The notes under the pieces were generated by a model, which saw only the letters and a program-made list of their open reading frames with translations, did not search any database and was not told the DNA's origin. A stretch of DNA of 54,100 bases from Coprinopsis marcescibilis. Taxonomy: Eukaryota; Basidiomycota; Agaricomycetes; Agaricales; Psathyrellaceae. The stretch is taken from positions 1 to 54,100 of the forward strand of contig ML210349.1 of the NCBI GenBank assembly GCA_004369085.1, given 5' to 3'. This document shows, in pieces, positions 11,655 through 23,549 of this stretch (positions are counted from its first letter, which is position 1; the number at the start of each line of letters is the position of its first letter). Position numbers and translations under genes: made by a program.

Positions 11655-12965
11655 TCATCGATACTCCCTACTGCTTGTATAGTTCTTTCATCTCTTATGT
11701 CCAACTTTCCGCTGCTGCAGTTGTATCTTTTCGCCTCCATATGTAAATGTTGGTTCATTGTGCCTAAACCCTTGCATCCTTAGGATGCTATGCCTCACTA
11801 TGTTATCTACGTCTCCGATCCTGCGGCGTTTTCTGCATGAATGTCAGAGTCACGGTGCACTGGAACTCATGGAGCCATGCTATGGACCCATGAGAAGTGT
11901 CAGCTGCTGCAAACACTAATGACACCAACGCCGGGCCGTCTCTCCCGCGTTATCATATTTGGCGCTGAGTAGCTTCCCAACTTATATAGCCCACCTCTGG
12001 CTTTCGTATAACGACATCCATTATTTCTGTTTAGCCCCCAAGTTCATCATAAAAGCCATTCGGCAAGCACCGTCACCGGCACGACGGCATGGCTTGAACC
12101 CGGAGAGCATCGTACCTGGCAATCGCCGTTCTGTTGATGATTCGAGAATCTTCGAATGGCGTGAAACTTGAAACTTCCAAACAACTTCCAACATCTGGAC
12201 GCTGAAGCACAACATTATACGAATGATCTCACAAGAACTGTCTGTATCCTCCACTGCTAATCCTCAACCATTTTCCCGAAGTCACCTGCACAACCGTTGA
12301 GCGCGATTCTGCGGACAAATTGCAAATTCCTATCAGAACCCCCTTTTACATCTGTTGCTATCGATGTTGTTCCTTCGGCGTAATATGCGGCAACCCACAC
12401 TGACTGTACCTAAAACTTAAACCTCGTGGTCAACTCGTGGAGTGGCTATCCTCGGCCACGCGCCCAAACTTCGAGCACGCTCAGGACGAGCCCATACTCT
12501 ATGGCAGACCTCGTTGGATCTAATAGAGTCGGCTTTAACTCTACTAAGGGCTCCCAATCCTATAAGTCCGATCCACCACTCCATCATGATATTGACAAGC
12601 TCGTTAACGCTTGAATGACTCCGGATCGCGTATAAAACGTTCTAGCGTCTGAATTCTGCAAGGTCATGTCCGAATTATCCACCGTCAGCAGCAACATGTA
12701 CCCAGCGAAGATTTCGCTCGACAAGGGAGGCTTCTCACGAGACCGTTCTCGGCAAATCTCCTCAAACCGACGCAAAGCGAAGCTCAATCAATTCATGGTA
12801 CAGTTACTCCGCATTCGGCTCGTTGTACTCGCTATTGAGACGAGACGTGGTTCCCGTGGAACCGGAGAATCCCCGTCACGCGCTCGAGCTCCTCCAAAGC
12901 GCTATATAACGCAACTTCGAGATTACTGCTCCACCAACTGGATCTTCGACAGTTTCTGAAACAAC
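11655..12965. other. Intergenic, no gene supported
   Basis: Spans the 3' UTR of the TPR-CHAT gene and the upstream region of the PEBP-like gene. Short frames at 11959-12254 and 12426-12959 have no domain similarity that I recognise. Confidence 0.6.
12902..12909 (+). promoter_or_regulatory. TATA box of the PEBP-like gene
   Basis: CTATATAA within GCGCTATATAACGC, about 57 bp before the ATG at 12966. A strong TATA element is consistent with a highly or inducibly expressed secreted protein; that reading is inference. Confidence 0.55.
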
Positions 12966-13821
12966 ATGCGTTTCCCATCTTTGATTGCACTCGTCTCGGC
13001 TGCTGCTTGTGCTTTGGCTCAGGACACCGATATCAACGAAGTCGTATCGGCCTTCACTGCTGCTAACGTGCGTTGGGTATCTAATCTACTGACTTGGAGC
13101 CTTGCTGATGTCACCACATGTAGATCCCAGCCAACTTTAACATCCGATTCAACCCCACCGCATTGCTCCAGGCCACCTTCACTCGCAATGGGGTCGCCAC
13201 CACCTTCAAGTCTGGCCAACAAGTCAACCGTGACGGTTCGTACTCCTCACAGCCCCTTGTGAAATCCGCCGTCTAACACATTGACGTCGATCTCCTACAG
13301 CCACCCAACTTGTCCCGAGCTTCAAAGTAACAGGTGTAACCGACCCCGGCCCATACGTCATCGCCAACGTCGACCCCGATGGTGGCCAATTCGGCCATGT
13401 CCGCCACTACCTCGCTGGTAACTTCCAACTTACCGGAAGCGACCTCAGGAATACCAGTGCACCCGTTACCGCCTGGTTCCAGCCATCCCCGGGTGCAGGC
13501 CAGCCTGCTCATCGGTAAGTTCGCATTTAATTAATCCATTATATTTTGTTTCTTCGCCTTCACGTTTATTGCCTTGATCCCGTTCTTCCCAACAATCTTT
13601 TCTCCAGACCTGCTTCTATACCCCTTTCATCTGACTGCGAACTGATTTACGATTGACTCCATAGATACGTCTTCTGGTTGTTCAAGCAATCAGCCAACTT
13701 CAACCAACAGCGACTCGTCACCCCCACAACCTTCATTGGTAACTGGAACCTGAGCTCCTTCGCTGCTCAGACCGGTCTGGGCGATCCCATTGCTGCTACC
13801 TTCATGTATGTCCGCCAGTAA
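12966..13821 (+). CDS. Secreted PEBP-like protein
   Basis: Phosphatidylethanolamine-binding protein fold, a ligand-binding family; the secreted fungal members have no settled function. Four exons close to 194 residues: 12966-13067, 13124-13235, 13301-13514, 13665-13821. A clear signal peptide, MRFPSLIALVSAAACALAQ, is cut about residue 19. Family landmarks are NFNIRFNPTALLQATF, the VDPDGG segment standing for the DPDxP motif, and HRYVFWLFKQ, the PEBP 'HRY' strand. The first part of the usual DPDAP signature is altered to DPDGGQ, so ligand binding may differ from canonical PEBPs. The 150-bp third intron is the longest in this gene. The second intron uses a GTTCGT donor, a weak site, but the frame only closes with it. 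Confidence 0.85.
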
Positions 13822-14210
13822 AAGGACGTGTTTGATGGGAATGGGTCATGCAGTGGTGGTATACACTCGATAGTCGTGGTATTTTTGTGAAATGGAATAC
13901 TTGCATGATCTCTGTGAAGTCCGGAATGATGAGGGTAGCGTTCAAACTTAAAAGTTGGTTGTGGAGATTAGCGCTGGGTGAAATCCTCCTATAGATGAGG
14001 AACTTGAAGTGTGATTTTGGGCCTGGGCGTTCTTGAACTTGGAGTACCGTGCTCCTCCGATAGCAGGGAAGGCTTTTACGCCCTCTGCTCACAATGTACA
14101 CTGTACAGCTTTTCAAATGCAACAAACATAGCATACATATATCTAGACACGATGGGAGTCAGATACCCTGAGGTCTGGTAAGAGTTCGTCAGAGATCTTA
14201 TGCTCTAGCT

Positions 14211-16178
14211 CTACGCAGAAATGGACATGGGGAAAGAGAACAGGTTGCTGGGATCGTACTGTCTCTTTAGCTGCTGCAATCGCCCGAGGTGAGATCCATA
14301 GTACGTTTGTTGTGCTACATCATGGGCGTTAGCGAGCTATTCAACGAGACCTATGAATGTGATAGTCACAGTTTGGTAGCCGGTCGTCTAGGTAATTCCC
14401 ATAGACACTGAGAAATTGTAATGAGCAGTTTTAGCCTGTGTCAGGCCTGTTTATTATGTTACGGGGAATAGCCGTACCCGTATGGCCAATTCGGAGGACT
14501 GTTCGTGACGATTGTGTTCACCATTCCTGGTTAAGAACGGGTGTGTCAGGATTTTCAATCTCTAGGGAGTGCGAGGGTGTTACCATCTAAGAGACTGAAT
14601 CCAGCGTTGGGGAACGGAGGGGTCTGGCGAGGAGAGGAGGTGTAGAGTTGCATCAATAACAGCGACTTTCTGTAAGGAAACGCTGTTTCATTCTGGCCGG
14701 TGTGCTGTACATAGGAGTTTGGCCCGCCAAAGGTACCGATTTGAACCCACCAGGTCTAAAGACAAAACGTCATAACCTAGATACACCTGATGTGGTGCTG
14801 GAGTACGCACAGTGCTGGCTGGGAATGCATCTGTAGATATATATTTGATGAACGCCTCCAGAGCGCCAGAGGACAGGGGCGAGTCTTGCGGAACGAGGAG
14901 AGATTTGGCGTAGAAGGTGTCGTTCTTATCCCAGCTCCATTGTTCGAAAAACCTCACGCTGTCAAGATACGTTCCAGTAGTGACGTTCCTCGTTGACGGC
15001 CTCGGGAGAAGATTCAAAAGAGGCGTGATAGTCGAGTTGAAACTCTGAGGTCCCGCCGCAGGCGGCTCGTAGTGGGCTCCGGAGATAGTTACGGAAAGCT
15101 GTCCTGCACGCGATCCAGGGGAAAGGTTGAGGTCAGCCGAGAAGCTAGAAGAAAAGTTGCTCGCTGCGAAGCTTTGGAAACTCGCAAGGGCCTTGGTCGC
15201 GTCGGCAGTTGAAAGAGTCCAGTCGTACTCGAAGAAAGTCACCGACGATGGCGCCGGGAATGTATTGACTGTAATGGAGGTGACAACTCCGAAGGAAGGA
15301 GCTGAGCCCCTGAGTGCCTGATGTAATGGAATTTATACTTCGAAGACGTTTATTGCGACTCTTTAAGATGAGGGACGTACCCAGAATAAATCCGAATTTG
15401 TACTCTTGGACGCAGATACTATCGTTCCGTTGGCGAGAACGACTTCAGATTCTTGTATTGTGTCCATAAGTAGCCCCCATTTTCGAGACGTAGGTCCATA
15501 TCCACCATAGGCTAGATAGACATCGTTGTAAACCTTGAGCCAATTCGCAAGGAGATCGATAAATGCTCACAGGAATGCCCACCAACTCCAACCAAAGGAC
15601 AGGTACCATGCGGCAACGCTCGCTTACCGCGAGAAAGGGCCACGGCCAAGTCACCCAGAACCACACCAGGACCTATCGTTGCCCTGTTGCTCGAAGAATC
15701 GATTTGTACCCCATTGAGGTTTCGTAAGTCCACCACGATTGCACCTTCTCTTCCTCCACCCAGGCAATTCGCAGTGTAACTGTGCTGAGAATCATTGCTC
15801 GTCATGTGAAGTTTGAACGAGGGGCGGATGTGACTTACGCCTCCACTTCTAGACACCACCGAATAATTGTATTTCATCGCCACTTTGACGACCTCTGCGA
15901 CCTGGCTCGCGTTTGCTGGGAATGCCACGGCAGCGGGCTTTGGAGTGAATCTAAGGTTGACTTTGGTCGTAGTGTAGGTTAGCATTTTGACTTTGTGAGA
16001 AACATCAGGACGTACATGGCACAGTCACATATGAGTACCCCGAATCATCTGAAATAGTAACATTGAATCCCAATGATTTCAAGTCAGAGCGAAGGGACGA
16101 GAACCCGAAGGCATTTGAGGTGACTCCGAAAAAGAGGACGGCGCTACAGCTGATAAGTAGTTTTGCGAGGAATGCCAT
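14211..16178 (-). CDS. Secreted BBE-type FAD-linked oxidase (copy A)
   Basis: Flavoprotein of the FAD_binding_4 plus berberine-bridge (BBE) class, oxidising sugars or secondary metabolites with O2. Nine exons close to 499 residues: 16178-16016, 15960-15839, 15784-15571, 15511-15381, 15317-14811, 14755-14584, 14526-14478, 14407-14370, 14314-14211. Signal peptide MAFLAKLLISCSAVLFFGVTSNA. The flavin domain shows RSGGHSYTANCLGG, where His96 matches the 8-alpha-histidyl site, and HGTCPLVGVGGH, where Cys157 matches the 6-S-cysteinyl site, so bicovalent FAD is expected. The tail exons encode NYLDDRLPN and YYGSHLGRLQQLKRQYDPSNLF, the typical BBE C-terminal motif. The first intron ends in AAAG rather than CAG or TAG; it is supported because copy B has an intron at the same place and phase. 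Substrate unknown. Confidence 0.88.
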
Positions 16179-17045
16179 TTGCAAGGCCTTGTGCAGTAAC
16201 GGATGCGAGGAATCCTCGACTTGGGGAAGGACGAGACTTTATTACATTTTCCCTGGAGGATCGAGCTAATGTCTCTCAGGTGAAAGACGCCGGGAATTGG
16301 GACAATTCCGGTGCTGATCAACACTTGAGACATCGACTCAATGACGCTAGTGCGACCATCTCAATTTGGCCAACACCAAGCGCACAAGAAAGGTCATCCG
16401 GCTCTAGGGTCGGAGATAAGCTTAGGGGTATCGTGCAGTGAGCACTCACCGACATCTTCATGGGGCATCTATAGCGCAATCCGTCAATGGGCACATTGCC
16501 GGAACACCGCGCTGCGGCCGACTGACCCCTGTGAAATGGAAGCCAATTGAGGTCAAAGCACATAAATTGAAATGGAAGTGGAGGTCTGGAAATGTAAATG
16601 GATGGTCACGAGAGACTACGGAACCGTGCATTGTATCCCACCGGAACTTCGAAGTTCTATCCACCGACGAAAATCCGTTTTAACGAGCATGACCACTCAC
16701 ATTGTCCAGACGCAAAAGAGTGCAACCGAAATTCGAATACTTGAAAATCCAAGAGCCCTTATGAGGCCTTCTTAATTTGTTTGATCAACTGGGATCATGT
16801 GGGACGTTACCGGAGAGGGATGCGTACACAGGACATTAATGCGAGACACAAAGTTGGCGAGGTTCAAGTCCCACGCTCAACTTGTACAAGAGAGTTGCAT
16901 TCCTATAGATTTCAAGAGAGTGCGAGCCAGTCCAATCTAAGATCAGCCAGGAAGGAGCTCACTGGCCACTGTTACTGGGCAGTCGGAACAGTAAATCAAC
17001 AACAGCAACAGAACCCGTACGATGAAGATCATCTCCAAGCATATC
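16179..17045. other. Intergenic between the two BBE oxidase genes
   Basis: Contains the promoter of copy A (leftward) and the 3' end of copy B. Many short frames, none with a recognisable domain. Confidence 0.6.
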
Positions 17046-19011
17046 CTACACCGCCACCTCTTCGCTTAACCACCTTGTGGGGAACGCAAATACCGACTTC
17101 GGATCGTACACCCGCTTGATCCTCTTTATCGTTTCAAAGCCTTCTTTGTAGTATGCTCGTGGACCTGAGAATAGGAATCATTGGTTGTACGTGGTAACAC
17201 AGGTAAACAAAGGCAGGACGCACCATTGGGTTGCCGGTCGTCTATGTAATTCGTATATGCTCTACATGAGCGGATTAGAATGCTGCAGTAAGCTACATGC
17301 GAGACGGAATCGTACCCATAATCCCATTCCCTGGGACTATTTTTGAGGATGGAATTTACAGCATCTGAAGTAGACATAAATTTACGAGTTAAAAAGAAAT
17401 CATAGCGCACGTACTGTCAAGGAACGTGAACCCCGAATCAGGATAAGGAGGAACATTGTCACGAGTGCTCCCATATAGCTGTATTCCAAAGAGAGCGTCC
17501 CGATGTGGGAATGCAGTGGACGATGTCGAGGGCTTTGTGATGGCTGAATTTCTTCCGCCAAAAAGATCCAGCTGAATGAACCACCAACCCTATAAATCAA
17601 GTAGTACCTCGTCAACTCAGGCTCCCCGAAAAGGTAGTAGCGGCTCTCACCAGTTCGCTGGCGAAGCCCTCTGTCGCGAACGTCGTGACGAAAGCTCTGA
17701 TAGCAGCTGTAGACAAAGGGGAACGACTGGGCGTGATCAAACTCTTCGCATAGAATGTATCCCTCCCGCCAGGTGTTGTGGTATCCAGACTTCCTCCTGC
17801 GAGGTTCTCCGCACTATGTAGATAGTCACCAGTATCAAAGTTCATCGCTCTGGGGGGATATGGCATAGCATCAATCAACCCCTTCAACGTGCCATTCAGC
17901 TCGATGGAAGGCCCATACCATCCCCCCACCAAGCCAAACGATATATTCCCTTGGATACTGGCTCTGGTGATGACACCCTGAATACCAAGGTGGGCGGGTA
18001 TGTTGGCAGTGAGAACGTAGCGTTGGTAGGCGGCGATAGCAGCCGTTGCATCTTTGATGCTCAAATGCCAGTTGAAATTGAAGATGGTGGCAGAGGGCGG
18101 AGCGGCGAAGGTACGAACTTTGATGGACGTCACGATTCCGAGGTACGGTGCAGCTCCTCGAAGACCCTTGGATTATCTTTTAGACGACCATATTGAGCAA
18201 CCGGCTGGGTTCACGCACTGCGAACAAAGCCCTATTTTGAAGTTGAGAGGCAACCACTGCGGTGCCGTTTCCAAGAACAACCTCCACTTCTTCGATGGCG
18301 TCTAAAGAGAGGCCCCAGAGCCTCGAGGTAAAGCCGTAGCCACCAAGAGCTGTAAGGGTGAACGTGAGTGCTTATCGAGCTGTTGAATGGATAAACATAC
18401 TGGCGTGTCCACCCCAGCCGACATACGCGCAGGTTCCGTGAGGTAGTGCTCTCCCATGCTGGCTCAAACCGAGGACGATCTCCCCCAGTCGATTTCCAGC
18501 ACCAATGACGGCCGTGTTTGTGTCCGTGTCGACCTTCAGGTGCTTGAACCTCGATAAGTCAATCAAAATTGCGCCGTCTTCCGTTCCTAGGCCGTGGGCG
18601 GCATAGCTATGCTGGGTGAAGTCAATACCTGAATGTTCCGACAACGAGGAAGAGACGTACACCTCCACTTCTCGCAACAACCTTATAGTCGAATTCGTAT
18701 CCAGCCCTGACGATTTGACCAACTTGTTGCGACGTAGATGGGAAGGCGACAGCAGCAGGTTTCACGGAGTACCGTCGGTTGACTGCGACAGATCATGTAT
18801 GTTAGGTAGGGGAGGTATGTTTTGCAATCGAAGACGTACAGGCTTCGGTAGAGGATACGAACAGCGGGTCACCTGGGAAAGCAACGTCGAATCCTTTCCC
18901 ACCGAGGGCGTCTTCCAATGGCCCGGAAGATTGTGCCACGACTGGTGGAAGCTGCGTGCTGCTGCTGCTGAAAACTAAGAATATGGCGAGTAGACCTATT
19001 AATGTCACCAT
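17046..19011 (-). CDS. Secreted BBE-type FAD-linked oxidase (copy B)
   Basis: Second member of the tandem pair, same class and probable extracellular role as copy A. Nine exons close to 510 residues: 19011-18840, 18782-18661, 18611-18401, 18349-18219, 18166-17651, 17589-17415, 17364-17316, 17261-17224, 17164-17046. Hydrophobic N-terminus MVTLIGLLAIFLVFSSSS. His99 in RSGGHSY and Cys159 in HGTCAYVGWGGH keep both covalent flavin sites. The C-terminal motifs are NYIDDRQPN and YDPKSVFAFP. Intron positions and phases match copy A throughout: exons 2, 4, 7 and 8 have identical lengths (122, 131, 49, 38 bp). The proteins themselves are well diverged, so the duplication is old. Acceptors AAG at 18167 and TAG at 17590 are chosen by frame. 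Confidence 0.88.
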
Positions 19012-22000
19012 TTAGCTTTGATTCACCAAGAGAGGAGGTGATGCCCACCAACTACGCAGGAACAGATTAAATACGTTCGGGTGTGGCTTCTCAACGAAGT
19101 GGAGAAGCGTGACGCCAGCGTGGAGAAGCTTCCGCTGTGAAAAATGATTAACATCTTGTCCGCAGATGCATTCCCTTCGATATACTCTGCAGTTAAATGA
19201 TCAGCTATTCCCATGAACGTCACATAGAGGTCTCACCGCTGCTGCAAGGTTGCAGATAAGTTACACAGATGGCGACGAGTGCAGTTCGTGAACTGGGTGG
19301 ATATTTGCAGTAAGGTCAGAGTTCATGAAGGGCTACGCTTGATTTTCACGACATTCCGCCCAGCGAGATAAGTCGCAAGGCTGTGAAAAGAGAATGACAA
19401 GAGCGGTGGAAGTGTTGAGGCGGTTGTGTGGCGCAAGATTGTGAAACCTTAGTCAGCATCAACAACGGCGGCAAACTGCCGCATTTGATCTGCCGAAGTG
19501 AGGCGCATCAGGGCGCATCAGAAATCACTGAACAAGGCTCCCAGGTTTGAAATAGTCAAATGTATCTACTCCAACGGAAAGGGGGCGCAATGAAGGCGCC
19601 ACTTGGCCATTTCTACATGTAGAACACAGGTTCAACAATTCAAAGACTCCAAGAGCGACACAATCCATGAGTACAAGGGGAATGAAGCGCACAACAACTC
19701 TAAAACAAAGCCATCAAGTCTGGACCGGAGATGTCATATATTTCCGACCGTATTGACTTATTCTGCACAAGACACGAGCACTCAGTCCAACTCGGAAGAG
19801 ATCCAGCTTACAGTCGACTCAAATTGTGGTGTAAACACAGGACTCTGAAATAAGCCCGTGCCTTTTAACAATAGCGGGAGAAAACCGCCCAGGTCAACCC
19901 ATGCGTCCCACGCAACGACTTAGCAAGCCCCTGATCTAGCTTGTCTGGTGCTCTGGGGTCCCTTTCCACCCAGATGCTAAAGTCTCCAACGTATAACACA
20001 TTCAAGCTGCTTCTCGCACTAGAACCCTTCAATGAGATTTCCACCGATCAACCTGCTGTTTACGGACATTTATCCCCCTTCGAAACAATGAGCCAATCCA
20101 CGTTTGGTCAAAATGACTTTACTTGACGGGCGTTGTGACGATTCACGACACTGTATCTCACACGCTTTCTGTCCCAATACAGGCCCCAAGTCTGCTGTGC
20201 GTCCTGGAAGGTCTATCTCGCTCTCACCATATCAATAGTATCCGCAAAGATTACATTCCGCAGCCAATAAGCAAATGTATAGAGATATAATTTGAGTAGC
20301 TAATCTTCAAACACCGCATGTCGATCTTCGGCGTATGTGGGCTTTGTAATTTCAGCCAAAATGTCCAAAGAACCGAGTTCATATCATAGGCGCCCATAGC
20401 TCAGTGGTGCGCTGATGTGACAACTGAAATTCTCGTACCGATGCACCCATTTGTCTAATTCTAGATTGGCGGTGACGTCCCGAATTGAACATCTGTATAC
20501 GGCCGGAAAGACACGTCTAAACCCGATGTCACGGCCAACCAGACGGGGTTCTTAGAACAGACGTACAGACTCAACTTGGGCCGTGGAAAGCAAACTATGT
20601 AGCCATCTGAAGTAACCTACGCTTGGCTTATCATGGGCAGCCGGCGGACGTATGTGGGGGATCTGATTATGGCATGTCAAGTGAATACTCGCCATGAGGC
20701 TGAAACGAGGCGTCGAACAATTTCCAGGTTTACTCAGTGCCATATTCAAATCTATTACGATGCGGCGAAGTTTTCTATGGTAAATTTGCGCCCCATCAGA
20801 ACCGCTTTCACCGTGAATAGCGGGATAGGGGCTCCCGAACATAAGGACAACGTGTTGGGCTCGCATATCTGTCAGGCTCAAGGACGTCGTCCACATATAT
20901 CAGAGGTAAGTACAGCAGAGTCGTTGATGAAAAATGTTACCCTGTATCGATAGACTTTATGGGGACATCGTGTTTCCAATACAGGCGACCATCAACCGAC
21001 AGCATGCTCGGCAGCCCCTCGGCCGCCTTGACCTTTTTAAACAAAGGAGGATCATAGCCATGCCTCCAGGGTCCACAGAAAGGCTGAGCTCCGGGGTTAT
21101 GAGCCCTTGGTCCCTTTGTACCAACTTGAGAATGGAGCGCGTCTGTAGACTCCAACGGGAACTCCCGAACCTTCTACCTTCCAGGCCTATCGCCTCCCGT
21201 GAACCTTTATTTATTGTATACCGTCTGTATACCATATCCATTGCCTTAGTGTATGACAGCTGTCAGCTACCATACAGCATTATTATGCATATAAGCACAA
21301 CGTCGAGTAAAGCAAAACCGAGAGGTGTTTTGAAAGGAAGAATGCTCACTTCCTTCGATGTTTATATGACGGCTGATTCGAATTAGATGAAGCCACCTTC
21401 CGTACCCGAGCCTCCGGTGGACTGGTGAGGCTTCGCACGAAGCTTCGCTGTTATTCCTAAGAACGTCTAGTGCGTGTACCTGCTGACTCCGGCGTCTAAT
21501 CTGGTTGGCGGCGAACTCTTGGACCCTGAGGCCGCAAGGCTCATGATAAAACTGATTAAAAACTCCTGCACCAGGTTCCACTGTGAGCTCTCGGACACGT
21601 GCGATGTACGCGTCATACCGCACTTCCGAGGGAGGTGGAACCCCTTCGTCTGCAAATTAGGTATAAATTAGCGGTTTAATCAAATCCCGTAAGCGAGCCC
21701 AGGTTCCAACGTCCATCTGAACGGAGCCGAGATCAACGAATGTGTCTCAATCATTGGGCGCTTCAACCGTTTGAAAGGTGGCCCGTGAGATAGCCCGAGC
21801 TCGTCGTTATCTTTGTCAGGAGATTTGATTCTTTAGAGACATCGCGAGGTTCAAGATCATCAGCTATCACGGACATGGTTCCAAAATGTCCTTTTCGAGA
21901 GGCCAAGGCGCTCCCTCTGGAGCGATCACTGATGCTCGCACACGCACAGCTAGTAAGGCGACTGAACAAAAGAGAAAATTGTCGATGATCTCCCGGATTA

Positions 22001-22460
22001 TCGGGCCCATTTGTACCTTATGCCTCGAGGCTTCGGCGATGCATCAAGCCAATGACGTGCGGCCATTTGGTTGAGTTCATTGTGTCGGTAGGTTTCAACT
22101 GTAACAGGAGATTAGATTGAGTGATATAGATGGATGTGCGGGGTTGAACGCGAAGAAGGTCTCGATTAAATCGCGTGTTTCGTGCACCCAGTGCGGTGCT
22201 TTAACTTAACCCGGGCACATATGACGGCGTTGGGCGGTTCTTTGGGAGATATATCTCCGTTTGGGCTAGGGATAGATTTCAGTTCACGGTATCATGCAAT
22301 TGGATGTCCGCACTCAGACGTGACCTGCTCTCAAGATATATTTAAGCCACTGCCTAGAGTCTGTCTAAGGTAACAGGCCTCCACTTCCTTGAGATCTCAT
22401 TCCTCTTCTTTCAGGTTCACTCCACCCCCCGACCAAGTTTCTCCTCGCTCTCCCTGCATC
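19012..22460. other. 3.4-kb stretch with no supported gene
   Basis: Many short open frames on both strands, none with a domain, signal peptide or splice chain that I can defend. A minus-strand run at 20937-21655 is the longest block with little stop density but is not recognised. A tRNA-like 5' half lies at 20390-20408. It may hold decayed transposon or gene remnants. Confidence 0.5.
22337..22345 (+). promoter_or_regulatory. TATA-like element of the DUF6593 gene
   Basis: TATATTTAA, about 116 bp before the ATG at 22461. The region between is pyrimidine-rich (TTCCTCTTCTTTC and CTCCTCGCTCTCCC), a common feature of strongly expressed fungal promoters. Confidence 0.45.
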
Positions 22461-23235
22461 ATGTCTGAGCAACGGACACGCTATTTTCAGCCTTACTTCC
22501 TTGAAGACAAGAGTGGTCGCCTCACTGGATCAGAGTTCATCGACCTCTACGAGCGGATCAGGCTTTCCTATAGGTGTACCCGCCGACCCACCAACACAGT
22601 CGGCGCACAGTTCAGCATTCTCGAGCTATCCAGCCCCCGAGAGGACGCGTATACCAACGCGGTATCGGTGTTGGACTACCAGCCGGGCAACGCCCTGGGA
22701 ACAGTCTACTTCGGAAACAGACCGCAGAGTATGGCCAGATATCTACGCAAGGTCTCAGACAGTGGCAGGTACGTGACTGGATAGTCCGAGCCTGGTTCGG
22801 CATCTTACATTGGTGACCGGTGTCTCATCATGGATCGACAGTTCCCTTCATCGGAAGTATATCAGCCAGGATGGTAACGAATATCGATGGTCGTACCGTA
22901 CCCACGAGGATCACGAATGGACGGTACGTCTTCCGGTCCTCTTTGTTCCAAAGCCCTCCCCTGACTGGGAAGGTGGGTTCTTTGTCTAGTGCGTTGATAG
23001 TTCCGGGAGCGTCGTCGCGTTTTATCATCTTAAAATTGCGGGAGAGCCGCACTATGAGAGCTCCTCAGGGTGCATGCTGACCGTCGAAGAGAATTACGGA
23101 GACTATGCCTTCGGTAAGTTTCATTGATTAATTAATATCGGAGTCGAACTTGGCTCTTCAGAGCCTGGAACGCTCATTTCTGTGTCGGAGTTGATACTAA
23201 TTAGAAATGTCCAGAGTTCCTCACATCGTGCTTGA
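22461..23235 (+). CDS. DUF6593-like protein
   Basis: Small agaricomycete-type protein of unknown function; the match to DUF6593 is from pattern memory. Four exons close to 195 residues: 22461-22768, 22842-22923, 22990-23113, 23162-23235. Visible features are a beta-rich core with FSILELSSPREDAY, DYQPGNALGTVYFG, KYISQDGNEYRWSYR and a short C-terminal strand SVSELILIRNVQSS, which resembles the closing strand of this family. No signal peptide or membrane segment. The start MSEQRTRYFQPY is preferred over an in-frame ATG at 22389 because the upstream extension is Ser/Pro-rich and overlaps the pyrimidine-rich leader. Confidence 0.75.
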
Positions 23236-23549
23236 TCATGAGATATATCAAGGAGTATGATATTCAATAAAAGGGAATACTTGAGTAGATCGTTTCGAGC
23301 GTAGTGTATGTTGTAGTAGTCGTCAATTTCGAATGTAAATTTACCGTTATTCTTTTCGAGAATCAAACCCTGCCAATATTGAGCATGTCAATGATCCGCC
23401 GGAAGCTTCTATGAAAGTGGCCATGATCATTTTATAATACGTATTGATTCTCTTGCCCAATATTGAATGAATAAAAATACAATCGCGTTTATTCTACGTC
23501 GATAATTTATCCTTCAAATAAATGTCCATCTTTGCAACCCAACAGACCT

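Noticed and set aside
14211..16178. First BBE oxidase as truncated after the TVRT segment
   Set aside because: Four further exons with correct phases supply the standard BBE C-terminal motif.
20937..21655. Minus-strand low-stop block as a possible gene
   Set aside because: No recognisable motif and no exon chain that closes; kept as an unexplained stretch.
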